From Tenodera sinensis (taxonomy: Eukaryota; Arthropoda; Insecta; Mantodea; Mantidae): a stretch of DNA of 64,000 nucleotides. Position 1 is the stretch's first letter; each line of letters begins with the position of its first letter. The notes under the pieces are model-generated. The model was not told the origin of the DNA. It was given only the letters and a program-made list of their open reading frames with translations, and did not search any database. Positions 23,888 through 35,680 of this stretch are shown here, one piece after another. Made by a program: the position numbers and the translations under genes. The stretch spans positions 50,030,076 through 50,094,075 of the forward strand of contig CM060970.1 in the NCBI GenBank assembly GCA_030765045.1, read 5' to 3'.

Positions 23888-25848
23888 TTTGAGTGGGGGT
23901 TAGCGGGTGAGTTGGTTTTGATTTTGAAGCAAGACATATCAAATTGAACCTTTCTTTGCAAAGTGAAAGAGTAGCGGGTTTGTTATATATGCCGCAACCG
24001 ACTGCTTCGAAATTGCTTAAATCCATCTATGCAGTAGTGACGAAATGGTCCGGCGTTTTCCCATTGATTGATACTACAATAAAAATGTGACTGTGTTAAA
24101 CGTAATTTTATTCATGTTTAAATCAGCCGGTTAGATTTAGTGTTGGTGGATGTAAGCAGAGATATCTTGTGGGATTTTGTGCAAACTTTGATCCCTGTAA
24201 AACTGTGCCTAAATATGGCGAAATTTTATACAAGAATTTTTGTTTCTAGAAAGAAATACTTCAAATCAGAAAGAAAGAAATTAAGGGTAGTAAAAGTTGA
24301 AGAAAAAGAAGTGGAAGATGAAGCTAAAAAGCCAGCTAAAGGCCATTAATATAGTTTAGGAGAATTCTAAAGCAGTAAATATGTTATCATACACGTAAAA
24401 TATTCGTCAGTTTTCTTTGCCTTCTATTGCTTTTTTTTTTTTTATACTTTATTTAATCTTTAAAATGTTATTTGCAGTGCAATTCTTAATACATTTCTTT
24501 GAAATTTTGCATACATATTTTTAGGTAGTTGCTTAATTTAAATTGGTATTTTAAATCCTGTAGATGGAGCAATTTGTTATTGAATTTTGATTTTCAATAT
24601 TATTAATAATTTGAAGAAAAATTGTAATGTATTCAATGATGTTTTTCTCCAGAACTGTTTGACAAAGTCAAGGAAAAATACTAGATTTCGTAGATATAAT
24701 CAAATTAAATATATAACTACAGTTTATTTTATTGTTAACAATTAATTTGTGTTTGAAAAATTTCTTATACTACACTAAAATTACAACAAAACCGCGCCCC
24801 TTTTTTGCAAAACCTATGTTAGATAGAAAAGTGAAATTTGGCAGACCTACTAGATATATTCTAGCACACGTGCATACAAATTTTCATATCATTGTGACAA
24901 AAATTGTGGATTTTAGTCTTTTTTCACAGACGCCTCCCCTTAAAGGGTGCTATAGTATAAGCAAATACTTCGAAATCAAAGCTAAAAGTTTGCAGTTAAT
25001 CATGGTATTACAAAAGAAAATGGAAAAAAGTGTGTTTTGTCCGGTGGTTTACCAGTGGCTAGTTTCAGGCACTAAATGATAGAAAGTTACTGCTACAATT
25101 ACGAATACATAAGGGGGAAAGTGCACAGGAAACTACAGAGATCAACAGGAGTGCCACAAATATACCCGGTAACAGTGAATTCAATGTGACATTTGGAGTC
25201 CCTCTCTGCTGTACAAATGGTCTCCATGAGAACGCTGATGTTAAAAGTTGCAACAATGTTGTTCCTGCTCCTTGAAAAGTCACGAACCAACTAAGGGTGC
25301 AACACTTGTGAAACTCTCGGTAGCAAGGGTGTTTTCAACTTAGATATTCACTTCTTTTTAGTTAGGAAAAAAGCTTTAGGCGCTAGCTTCATGAACACTT
25401 CAGCTTTGAAGACTCTGATAACAGAAAATAACTTTTGTATAAAATTCTGATATGAGTTATATACGGCTCTTTTTCACGCAAATTAAAATTTTTACCAGAC
25501 AAGTAATTACAGCAGGGCGTGTCAGAAAGGCATGCAACCGAGTGCATGTAGGAGACAAACAGGTTCATGAACTGTAAGGATGTGAATTTGTATCACGTAT
25601 GCAATGTATTAATTCCACAAAAACTAAAAGCGTTTGATATTTCGTGCTAAATTAAAGCAACGCGCATATAAAAATGAATATAAGCTATGGAAGCTTTGAT
25701 AGGTTCCAACTGGAAAACACAAGTTCTATTTACACACAGAGCTTAGCTGCATCATGGTAATTAAATTTAAAAGAGAGAGAGGTCTGTGTTAAACGTACAA
25801 AGGGTTATGTATAAGCCGGGTACACCAAAGGTGCCGATGCGGTTTTTA
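23888..25848. other. no gene recognised
   Basis: A 69-codon frame at 24140-24349 ends in a Lys/Glu-rich stretch but shows no domain or splice support. 24730-25075 and 25085-25290 hold further unrecognised short frames. The phrase AAATTTGGCAGACC near 24834 resembles the generic text of dispersed insect repeats. Confidence 0.4.
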
Positions 25849-26010
25849 CTTTCTCTACTACGTTTAGTAAGTAGGGGACGTATTGTACTCAACTCAAAAA
25901 TTCGATGTCGTGATTTCACCGGAAATATGCTTTGAGACCCTCTGAATCCACAAAGATAAACAAATCTGATTTGCTGCACTCGCATGAGTTTCTCCACTCT
26001 ACAGTCCCTC
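25849..26010 (-). repeat. family A terminal fragments in inverted arrangement
   Basis: The minus-strand 3' end (TTTTTACTTTCTCTACTACG to CCGGAAATATGCTTTGAGACC) is followed within about 35 bp by a plus-strand 5' end (AAATCTGATTTGCTGCACTC at about 25963). The internal body is absent: both termini are joined tail-to-head in opposite orientation. Confidence 0.55.
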
Positions 26011-26532
26011 TGGCAGCAACTAGCCGACCGAAGCGCCTCCCTTCTGCCGAACACCGTATTTCCAGAGCGCAAGCACCACCGCAGTGCATTCTACCGGCGA
26101 CCCTGCTAACACTTTCAACCTGGAAAGACCGGATAGAGAACGAAATGAGTGAAACAAAAGGGAATGAAGCTCGGGAGATGTAAGGTTGATTGAAATTGAT
26201 TGAACTTGAAAGGAAGAGTTTCAAGAAACTATCACCAGAGTTCCCCAACTTTCAAAACTTATTTTTGAAAGTAAGTTTAAATTACTCGTCAGAAATAAAG
26301 AGTCGCCACAAGATTCTAAGTTCCCCATTCAGAGCTCTGCGCATGCTCATAGTGGCACAGCCTTGATTCACAAGGTAACAGTAATGAACCAAACTTTATA
26401 TACCCTATATTTTGTTTAGATTCTAAAATGTGCTCTACTAATGTATGCAGGGTTGTTTCTAAGAGCAATTAAGACCTCTAACAGCTGAAATACATTAATT
26501 GATAAATGTAAGGTCTGGCAAGCAAATGTAAC

Positions 26533-26640
26533 CACGGTGGCCAAGTCTATAGGTGGTGCAATGCAACGAACAGAAGTTGCACGTGTCTGCGAGGTGGGTG
26601 AAAGAGCACCAGGTTCAAATGCCACCGCAATAGCAATATA
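26533..26640 (+). mobile_element. possible tRNA-derived SINE head
   Basis: CCACGGTGGCCAAGTCTATAGG resembles box A of a Ser/Leu-type tRNA and AGGTTCAAATGCC box B, 80 bp apart. Diverged; no second copy in the window. Confidence 0.35.
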
Positions 26641-26984
26641 CATTTACATTTCCTCAATATCGCAGATGTGTTGTGGGACAGAGTGCTAGATGCATGGCAG
26701 GATGTTGCCATAGAATTAAGCTTTTTGATAAAGTTGTCGATGTTGTGGTATATGTGTAAGTATTGGCCTTAGCCCGTCTTTTGGTTTGCGAGTTTTATTT
26801 ATTTCACTTTTTGAAGAATAAGAACGTTTATTTTTATGTTTATTTGAATCTTTTATGACTTAGGTTGCCTTCAACAGCCCAGAAGCGATGGGCAACAATA
26901 TTTTCACAATGTCTTTAGCATAAAAAGTTTTTTTATAAAATGTCATGTTACAACCATACACATATTTAGAAGCGAAAAAATTTA

Positions 26985-27080
26985 CAGTGCGATGTGGAGT
27001 TTCGAACTCACTACCAACAAATCGAAAGAACGTTACCCATAGGTCGCTCACTCTCAGAATACACTATACACTACAAGGTG
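26985..27080 (-). mobile_element. possible tRNA-derived SINE head
   Basis: On the minus strand GTGAGTTCGAAACTCC is a perfect box B-like stretch, with a weak box A upstream. Could be a decayed SINE. Confidence 0.35.
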
Positions 27081-28944
27081 GAAGGTACTGCCTTGGCTTG
27101 AATAACCTGGCTAATAGATGCAGGTGTAAGAAATCTAACATGCTAATGTTTAGTCGTTTTGTAAAAAAATATTTTTTTCGGTAATGTAAATGGTAACACT
27201 GAGCTATCCTCACACACTCCAGCGGCCTGTGTTGTACCCGATCGGCGTTTGCTTTGAGGCTAGATGTAAACAAAACACTCGCCCATTGCATTTACCGTAC
27301 CGCTGAGGAGGCCACTATGTTGGGCAAATCCACATTATTCGAAACGTTATGTCTGGCAGGTGTGAATATTACTGAAATTATGTATTTTTTCAAGTAGTAA
27401 AAGGACTTTTCCATAGTTAAGAAAGCAGAAAAATGAAGCAATCGAAACCACGTCTTTTAGGGTTGAAGCAATGTTGACATAAAGGGATACAGATTTTCCA
27501 AATAACGCCCATTATTGTTATTATTGTAGTTATTATTGTTACTATTGTTATTATCACTACTATCCCTTACGGGCTAAAACAATACACAGACAAATAAGTC
27601 TTCATGTTCGTAAAACAATTGCGTGCTTTTGTAGTTAATGGACTGAAATGAAACTAATTATCTCCTTGCCATAAGTGACAGTTAAACTGCCATCCCATTC
27701 ACCAACGGTTATATCTAGTACATGAATTTATCACCTACCTTTCCTTCTATCCGCACTTTTAGTACAACGTCAGGCGATACTTCCCCTAACCTCTCCTTCA
27801 ACCGAATGTGGCCGCTGTTCAACGAAGGTGAGAACACGCGAAGTGATGTTGCCAAATTTCTTAGAAATTAAACTTTGCATGACATTTTAACATTAAATTA
27901 TGAAAAAATGAATTCGAATTAAGGTAAAAGGGCATTACAGTGTTGCTCACACAATGTTTGCGTGGCAGTTAGTGAAATAATGAAGTATTTCTGTCCAAGA
28001 ACCTAGATGCTCGAAATATTTGGCAATAATTATTGTATTGGAGATGTTTGTTACAATCTTGTAGAATTTCTGATTAACGACTCGGTATAAATTTAGAGGC
28101 ACAGCTCACCTTTGATCGCTATCGCCTGTCGCCTATTGTGAACCGAGCTTCCAAGGGCCAGCTCATTATTTTTAAAGGAAGTTTCCGTGGTAGAGAGAAT
28201 AAAAAGGGAGCAGTTGATGTCCAACTGAGACCTGTGTAAACAGCACAAAAAACAGACGAGATATTTACGTCTCCTACCACGTTCTCCATTCAGGGATATT
28301 GGAATTCGCTACTATTTAATCACACGATATAGACAGCATGAAGCATTAGGAAGGTATGGCACGTGAAGCAGTAATGAATTTCCTGAGAAAGTGCGATAGA
28401 GGTAAAGACCATTTCCTCCCCATTCATAAGGCCTCTGCTACACAATTCATGCGATACACCGCTCTACCTTCATACATAACACAGGAGACCCTTATCGACT
28501 TGACCACTCCAGATGCCAAGGAACCTGTTACAAACGGCGGGAAATGTTCGCGGATCAATGCACCAGATCTAGAGGCGCCATTGGGTTTCTGTCTAACGCC
28601 TGTCACAAACACCTGCTGCAAGTGGCACCTACTTGTCTTCAGAATATGTTATTGATTCACATCGGCGTCACACGGCTGTTGAGGCACCGTTTTTACAGAC
28701 CGTAATCATTCGACATCGCTTCCAGTTCAGAACAAATGGTAGAGATTCAGTTCAGGTGCGTCGTTTCGTTTTGGGAGTTCATCTTTTCGAAAAGCTTACG
28801 ACATTTGGTCAGACCAATATACAGGAAGGTCCATATACATTTTTACAAGTGAATATTTCTTAATCCAACTGCAAAAGCCAAAAACCTAGAACTCCAAGTC
28901 TCACAGGAACAAGGGAGACCTCCAAAAAGGTATGGAAAATCTAC

Positions 28945-29459
28945 TTCACGTTAATCGAGATAGACATTTGTAGATGCAAAGGGAATAAAGTAGGCTTTAA
29001 GCGATAGTCAAATGTTTTAAGAGTGGTCACTATATGACGACTTTAAAATCCGTTCTCTTTGCATGACCAACAGATAAAAAATTAATAACGACATTCCATT
29101 TTAGAATAGTCTAAGTTTTGCAAAATTCTGACAAATAACAGAGAATATCTCCATAATGGTTCACTTCAGAAATAAACATTATTTGACATGAATTCTATGT
29201 TTTAATGAGATCTACATTTTTGTATTTTTTGCAGTAAAATTTGGTCTCTCTCTTACAATTGTGCAGGTCATCAAGAGTAAACAAGATATGAGCTATAGCT
29301 TGAAAATTCAAAATATACATTTAATTTGCCATAAAAATATATTAAACTTATGGCATTTTAATAAAAATCGTTTGAGCCATTTTTGAGAAAATAAAAATTT
29401 TTGACATACAGTTTAAAATGGAGTAATTTTCTTCAAAATCTTCATTTTGTATCCTTATA

Positions 29460-29516
<57 letters not shown>

Positions 29517-29645
29517 CTATTTCTAAAAATACTTTTTTTTTAATCAGGGGGCCTCAAGATATATATTTCGGTGAAATCTCGACATCGAATTTTTGGCTCG
29601 AATACAATATTTTCCCTACTTAGCATACGTAAAGGAAAAGTAATG
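28945..29645 (+). repeat. family A repeat, copy 10, with internal (AC)n
   Basis: Begins in the family at CTTCACGTTAATCGAGATAG and ends AAAGGAAAAGTAATG. The region that reads CTGACAGACACACAC in other copies is expanded to a perfect (AC)n at 29461-29513. Confidence 0.8.
29461..29513. repeat. (AC)n microsatellite inside family A
   Basis: About 26 perfect AC units at the conserved internal site of family A. Confidence 0.97.
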
Positions 29646-29929
29646 ATGTACCCTAAACTTGACATTTAAAGCAGCAAAACGCCAAGGTAATAAGCTCGCA
29701 AACACCTCAATATTCACACAAGCACTTTGAAGCTATCTACTTGACTTCGTCCCCATTCAACTGCTCAAGCACACTGAAAGTTTATCCTGCAAATATCATT
29801 AGCTACCTAACTTATATGCATTTAAGTTGGCCCACCTTATTCACACAAGAGCATGAATTAAGACTGGTACCTACTTTGACCAAAGTTTGCATGGTGACTT
29901 ACCTCACGTAGGCACAAAAGCGAACATCT

Positions 29930-30205
29930 CTCTCTTAACAGGAACCATCCAAACGGCGTTGCTGCATTCCTAGCCCAAGACCAACTACCACGAGTTCCAA
30001 AACCGGTCGTCTCTCTAACCTCACTCGCTCAAAACTAAAGCCATAAACGAGGCAAGAGCTCATACCAACACGACAAAATAATAGTTGGTGTAAAGACTTG
30101 CATCCTAGCATTCGCCTAAGTGACCCGGGCACGAAGATTGGCCACGGGAATCGAATCCACGACCTCCCGAACGCGAGCCACAGAAATTACCGCGCGAGTG
30201 CCAGA
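29930..30205 (-). mobile_element. tRNA-derived SINE
   Basis: Minus strand: CTCGCGCGGTAATTTCTGTGGC, then GTTCGGGAGGTCGTGGATTCGATTCCC (box B), then a long body. The head resembles that of the long SINE at 61821 (GGCGGTAATGTTTGTGGCC... ATTCGGGAGGTCG), so the two may share a tRNA source. Confidence 0.6.
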
Positions 30206-30270
30206 AATGGGCAATTTTGCACAATTTATGCCGTCATAATAAGCGTTTTAATGCTTGGATCGCATTCAGA

Positions 30271-30313
30271 AATATTACCGAACAAGTGAAACAATACAAT
30301 AAACTGCAGAAAA
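30271..30313 (+). repeat. 43-bp direct repeat flanking family A copy 11 (left)
   Basis: AATATTACCGAACAAGTGAA continuing to CTGCAGAAAA. Matches 31067-31111 with a few substitutions and a 2-base length difference. Confidence 0.85.
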
Positions 30314-31066
30314 TACAATCTGATGTGTTGCACTCACATGACTTTCTATACCCTTGTAATAATCATTCTTAAACTTCTATTCCTATATCTTCTTCGTGAT
30401 ACTTGAGATAAAGATTTACAGTAATCGTATTACTTATCTTCTTGTAGGCATAAGAAGAGTATTAGAATACAGTAGGCTTTGAGCAATAGTCAAATATTTT
30501 AAAGTTTTCAAATTCCGTTCTCCTTGCACGGTTAACATATAAAAAATAAATGGCGATGTTCCATTTGATAGAAGTATAAGTTGCCTAAAACTCACACAAA
30601 CAGCCAGAAATATCTCCGAAATGGTTCACTAAAAGTCATCCAGAGTAAATAAGGATCACATGGACTGTAGCCAGAAAATTCAAGATACACATTTCATTTC
30701 TCATAAAAATGTCTCAAACATATGGTATTTTAATCAAATTCGTTAGAGCCATTTTCAAGAAAAAAAATTTTCGAAAAATGTTCCCTGTAAAGTGTAGTTT
30801 AGGGTTGAACAATTTTCTTCAAAATCTTTGTGTCGCATCCTTGAAAGACATTAAACTCAAATACCAACTTTGGTTTTTAACCCACTTTTCGTTTTTGAGT
30901 TATGCTGTCCACAGGCTGACAGACAGACAGACAGACAGACACACGCGCGCAGACCTTTTTCTATTTTTTTTTATCTAGGGGCTTCAAAACATATTTCCGG
31001 TGAAATCTCCGAATTTTGGGGGGAATACAATACGTCCTCTACTTTACTATAGGCAGTAGAGAAAGT
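30314..31066 (+). repeat. family A repeat, copy 11, bracketed by long direct repeats
   Basis: 753 bp from ATCTGATGTGTTGCACTC (about 30318) to GTAGAGAAAGT. Contains a (GACA)n run at about 30918-30943. Flanked by 43/45-bp direct repeats, which are far too long for ordinary transposon target duplications. Confidence 0.8.
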
Positions 31067-31111
31067 AATATTACGGAACAAGCGAAACTCAATACAATAA
31101 ACTGCAGAAAA
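31067..31111 (+). repeat. 45-bp direct repeat flanking family A copy 11 (right)
   Basis: AATATTACGGAACAAGCGAA continuing to CTGCAGAAAA; partner of 30271-30313. Confidence 0.85.
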
Positions 31112-32423
31112 GGTGGAAAAAGCAGAAGAAATATAATTCTCTTTAAGTGTGAGCTGTCAAACTTCGCGTGGAAGCATGGCATCCTATGACAGCTCATAAA
31201 AGGAACTGCAGGCCATAAAAAACCGCGAACCTTTGTGAGGCTTATGGCTCTAAGACCTCCAGCGACACGTGGTGAATTATTGCGTCTTCTCTTTGCTCTG
31301 GTTCATCGTGTATTATGCTTAATGCACTCTGGTCTTAGGGAATATTTCCTAGAAATTAATGCATTACCAGAAAGGAAAGAACAATGAAAAGAGATAAAAG
31401 AGCAATTAACTATAAGGAACCATTTTACATTCATAACTTAAGACTTAAGTATTTGAATTTTGGCAGGTCCATGTACCTGTAATTAAGCACATGACTGGGA
31501 GACTGAAAATGGAGGATAACGAGATTAATCTCCATATTAATTGAACTGGAATATACCAGCAGTCTTAAGAGATGTATATCTTCCATTTTATATGCTGAGA
31601 AAAATTTTACATTCAATATATAGAACAAAGTGCTCGTAAAATTGCGTTTGTACCTTCAACTTTAAACAATATACATATAAATGAGATACTGATGAAAGAA
31701 GTGAATGTTGTGCTAAATAGAAATCCTGATTTCAGCAGATGTTTTAAGGTAACTATGCAGCATAGTTCTATCAGTAACAAATACCACTGCAAGATTCTGA
31801 GTTAATGCCATGCCGGCACGTTGCCATAATAGTCCAGTTGTTTAGAAGATTGGAAGATCAGTGGTTCAAATACTGGCAATGGCATTGCATCTTTCAGTTT
31901 GACTCTACCTTTCCTATATTGTGCTACACTCGGCTAGTATAAATGGACATTTAATTCCCATAAAATTATATCTATGACATTTACATAAGTTTTACAACCA
32001 CTGATATTTTATGAGTATCCATTTCATCTGTTACTTTTCATACAAAAAGCCATTTAAGCTGTTCAGGTAAAATATTTTCACAGAAGAGATTCTAAACTAG
32101 TATTACATATATTTCGTATCCATGGAAGATAGGAAAAGGACATTCATTTAGTTATATTCTGACAAAATGATAAAAGTCCAGGCCAGTTTTTTTTTCTCAC
32201 TTTGTTTTGTTCCTAAATTTTTGCACAAATACACAGCTCTTTAATTGCCGTTAACACGGTCTGCGGTCTTTTGTGATATTACAACCCACAATTGTTTTCT
32301 TCTTGTAACCTTGACTCACTCTTTTCTTTATTCACTTTCTCTGTCTCTCAAACAGCTGAGTTTGACGATAAAATCGCTCAACGCTTATTAACTGCTTCGC
32401 TATGTTTCTTTCGTCGTCACCGT

Positions 32424-32426
<3 letters not shown>
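31112..32426. other. no gene recognised
   Basis: Nothing beyond a weak tRNA-like segment at 31813-31970 (GTGGTTCAAATACTGG as box B). Confidence 0.35.

Positions 32427-32493
<67 letters not shown>
32427..32493. repeat. (AC)n microsatellite
   Basis: About 33 AC units, uninterrupted. Not associated with a family A copy. Confidence 0.97.
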
Positions 32494-32494
<1 letters not shown>

Positions 32495-32727
32495 ACACCA
32501 ATGCTGGTTGCCTCGCCTCCTTATATAGTGAGGATGACGTAATATGGACTTTTCTCAAACTTCTGTAAATGCACCTGGCATCGGACACTTCTCGAATAAT
32601 CTGGAAAAACCTTTGTGTTGCCGCTCTGATTATTGTCACGTGTTCACAACACTGACTCGATACAGTTTAAGACTGAGCGTCTTTCATACATGCACCGCCA
32701 GTGGGGTGGGACAACCCGGACCCGACT

Positions 32728-32976
32728 GTCGTTGTTGTTGTTGTTGTACTGTTTAACGCCCGCTTTTACTACTACGGCACCGCAGGCGGTGACACTGATG
32801 ATACATGAAGATGGAGCACCGGTGGAATGAGATGGCGGGGGAAACCGGAGTACCGGGAGAAAACCCGCCCTGACGCCGCTTCGTCCACCACGAATACCAC
32901 ATGCGGGTCCCTGGGATCGAACCCGGGCCGCCTAGGTGGTAGGCGAGCGCGCTAAGCGCTCGGCCACGGCGCCGCC
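32728..32976 (-). mobile_element. tRNA-derived SINE with intact target duplication
   Basis: Minus strand: box A GTGGCCGAGCGCTTAGCGC, box B GGGTTCGATCCC, a GC-rich central domain (GGTTTTCTCCCGGTACTCC, GGTTTCCCCC) and a (CAA)n 3' tail (plus-strand (GTT)n at 32731-32746). It is flanked by AACCCGGACCCGACT (32713-32727) and AACCCGACCCGACT (32977-32990), a 14-15 bp target duplication. The head is closest to a Ser/Leu-type tRNA by its GGCCGAG box A. Intact boxes and a near-perfect duplication suggest a young insertion. Confidence 0.85.
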
Positions 32977-32990
32977 AACCCGACCCGACT

Positions 32991-34155
32991 CTCCTTTGCT
33001 GAGCGCCGTGGCCGGCGTCACAATGTCTTGGTAATTTTTTTTTTTTTTTGTTTGTCTTGAGGAGTTTTATATTGAACCTGTGTTAGTATAAATTACTTCT
33101 GTGGTCATTTGTTATTATAATACTTTGTATCTTGGTAAGTATTATTTACAGTGGCCTAGGAAATATACACTTCTTCATAAACTCTTTCTCTGGTGAATCC
33201 TCATCTAATTTTGGGGTAGAATGTGAGATCAGTACTAGTCTCTGCTTAACACAGAACAAGCTTTTAGAAGTAAGCAAGCTGTAACGTGCGGTTATTAGCA
33301 AAAAACGAAATATTCAACCTTGATTTACATTCATCTTAATACAATTAACAGGATTAGGAGATAAGGGTGTTTAACACCTCCCAAGCGCGCCGAGAATCCA
33401 AGCTTGAACGCCAGTTGCAGTTCGGAACCCGAGAAACAGTTTGGCAAAGAGAATGGCAACTTTGAGTTGCCCAGGGCAGACATGTTTTTAAATTCCTTTT
33501 CATGTGACAAGTATATTGTTCTTCTTAACTCTGCCACAGCCAGCTCCCGTCTTCTTTTTCATTTTCGCTTCCGGCAGCCTGATGAATGCGGAATTCGGAG
33601 CAATGAAATGCTGGACTTCGTTTTATCATGGAAAAAGCCACACTTGGAGTTCCTTGCAGTCTTATTCCATTCTTTTCTCACAGCATTCTGCACCAAGAGT
33701 GGTGCACTTTTTGTGTTTCATGAGGCGTGTTCAAATGAAACGCATTCGAATTCTCTTTATCGGGCGGAAAAGAAAAGAGACAGAAAACAATCGCATAGAA
33801 AGGTTAGTATTTATTTAAGCTCATGAAAACACCTTTTATTCTTACTACCACTTACCTACAGTAGACTCAGAAAACATCTTTCACCAAGCATTCGATAGCG
33901 AGGTTTCAAATTTATACAAATAAATACTGAGATCTCCTCTATACAAACAAAATGTATTCCAAATATTTGTGCTTGTCTGTGAACAGCTAAGTATAAAACC
34001 AACAGTTGAAAAAGCACCACACTTCACACAAAGAATCCTTCAAAGATTCAACACAGATTTTCCTCGCAAGTCCCACTGTTCAAAACTACGCTTTACACAG
34101 CAAAAACTGCGCTGTTCTTTATTTTCTTAAATGCGGGTCTAAGAACTTTTTTTTT
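32991..34155. other. no confirmed gene; two overlapping open frames
   Basis: 33404-33826 (140 codons) and 33504-33818 (104 codons) are open in two different frames on the plus strand. Neither shows a recognisable domain, and simultaneous openness suggests low stop density rather than coding. The longer frame's end is near a weak donor-like AAAG|GTTAGT at 33802. Otherwise nothing is recognised. Confidence 0.35.
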
Positions 34156-34372
34156 TCGGTCTGGGTGACTCAGTTGGTTAGATGCTGGCCTACTGATCCC
34201 AAGGTCGTGGGTTCAATTCCTGCCCAGACCAATGGTTTTTAATTGTGCTTAAAAACGACAGCTCCACGTCAGTAGATTTATTGGCATATAAAGATCTCCT
34301 ACGGGACGAAATTCCAGCACATGTGATTCTGGCAATTGACAGCGTTGTTAAACAACAAAATAATTAATTACA
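34156..34372 (+). mobile_element. tRNA-derived SINE, family S1, with preserved cloverleaf
   Basis: The head has a 7-bp acceptor-like pair (GGTCTGG with CCAGACC), box A GTGACTCAGTTGGTTAGATG and box B GTGGGTTCAATTCC. The body CTTAAAAACGACAGCTCC and the tail AATTGACAGCGTTGTTAAAC match the copies at 5196 and 10160. I call it a SINE rather than a tRNA gene because of the shared body. Confidence 0.75.
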
Positions 34373-34394
34373 ACTAACAATTTTTAATTTCTCT

Positions 34395-34485
34395 AATAAG
34401 ATATACCACTCAAACATTCGATGTCAAGATTTTACCAGAAATATAATTTTGAGGTACTCTGCATTCAAAAGAGCGATTTTTAGAA
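34395..34485 (-). repeat. family A repeat, 3' end fragment
   Basis: Reverse complement of the family end: CACTCAAACATTCGATGTCA, AGATTTTACCAGAAATAT and TTTGAGGTACTCTG. Confidence 0.5.
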
Positions 34486-34739
34486 AAAAGCTATTTCTGT
34501 GCGAATGGGGACGGAAGGTTCAGTGAAATACCAAAATAGGTAAATAAGTTTATTATCTATAAAAACAGTGTAGCTATTTCCCAAGGATTCACCTCAATTA
34601 GAATTAAGAGCATAAAAATAGCTTTCAGAAGAATAAAACGTATAAACGTATAAACGTATAAAGAGTAGAAAAAGTCATGTGAATGTAAAATTAAGGATCT
34701 TTTATCTTAGAGATAACCATTTACATATTCAAGGCATGC

Positions 34740-35275
34740 TCGACAATGTCACAGTCTTCTCTTGTCTCTTCATGACACCAATATGCACTAATCAAAGATG
34801 CACTCATCCATAACTATACTGCTACCCACCAATCAAAAGATCGACCTATAGCAATCGATACTTTGCCATCTACGCACATTCTCACGCAATTGAACGTGAA
34901 AATATTGACTCCCGTATAACAATTAGTGCTAATATTCTAAATAACATTTTAATAAATGCAATTTGTCTTCCCGTTTTTCAAAGTCTACATTTTTAAAGGT
35001 GATACCAGATGTATATCCTCTCTATATCATTGTGTTAAGGCCACTATGATAAAATCATTAATTTCGCATTTGAAGGTGTGGTTATCGATTTTCGTATGTA
35101 CATTGGAATAACAAATACTTGATTAATATGTCGCACACCAGTGACAATAATATGCAGCGTAGAATGTTAAAAGTATTTTAAAATCGACTCATGTTGGAGC
35201 ATAAATAAAATATTCGCATCTTAATTGCTGGTATTATATTCTCGTTGCATGATATGCTATAGTAAATATGACTGA
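34740..35275 (+). repeat. dispersed repeat family B, copy 1
   Basis: Collinear with 60460-61065: CCACCAATCAAAAG, ACGCACATTCTCACGCA, GAATAACAAATACTTGATTAA, CACACCAGTGACAATAATATG CAGCGTAGAAT and ATATTCTCGTTGCATGATATG. Non-coding, with no obvious terminal repeats; class unknown. Confidence 0.65.
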
Positions 35276-35443
35276 TGTTATAAACAGCTGAATGTTGTTT
35301 TCACATCTTGCAGATACTCGAGTACGACTTGTTTAATTTGTAGGGTAATATTTTATTGCGGCGTACTTGTGTTTAATATCAGATCTTATGTCTTGGGGAG
35401 AAATATTTAAGCAAACTGTATGACGTTTAGAATCAATACATAT

Positions 35444-35637
35444 TGTGACATCGGGCTCGGTTCACACAAATGACGGGCCGGATCGAGCTATTTCACACCA
35501 CATGCAGTGCCGGCGAGTGGGCAAAGAAATTGAATATCAGGTTGCCTGTCAACAATAGAAACGACAGAAACAAAAGGGGGTTTCGATAACGTTCGTGAAA
35601 CTTCTAGCTGCGTCATTTACAGTGCATGCATGCGTGT

Positions 35638-35680
<43 letters not shown>

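Larger units (their letters stand above)
26011..28944. other. no gene recognised
   Basis: Apart from two tRNA-like segments listed separately and short (ATT/GTT) tracts near 27510-27560, nothing is recognised. A 99-codon frame at 28356-28655 has no recognisable domain, although the area is somewhat GC-richer. Confidence 0.4.

Noticed and set aside
24140..24349. 69-codon frame with Lys/Glu-rich end
   Set aside because: Composition alone looks protein-like, but no known domain and the surroundings resemble dispersed repeat text.
33404..33826. 140-codon plus-strand frame
   Set aside because: No domain, another plus frame is equally open, and no acceptor/donor pair fits; not called as a gene.
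34156..34232. A functional tRNA gene
   Set aside because: Folds well, but the same head and a non-tRNA body recur at two other sites, so it is a SINE head.
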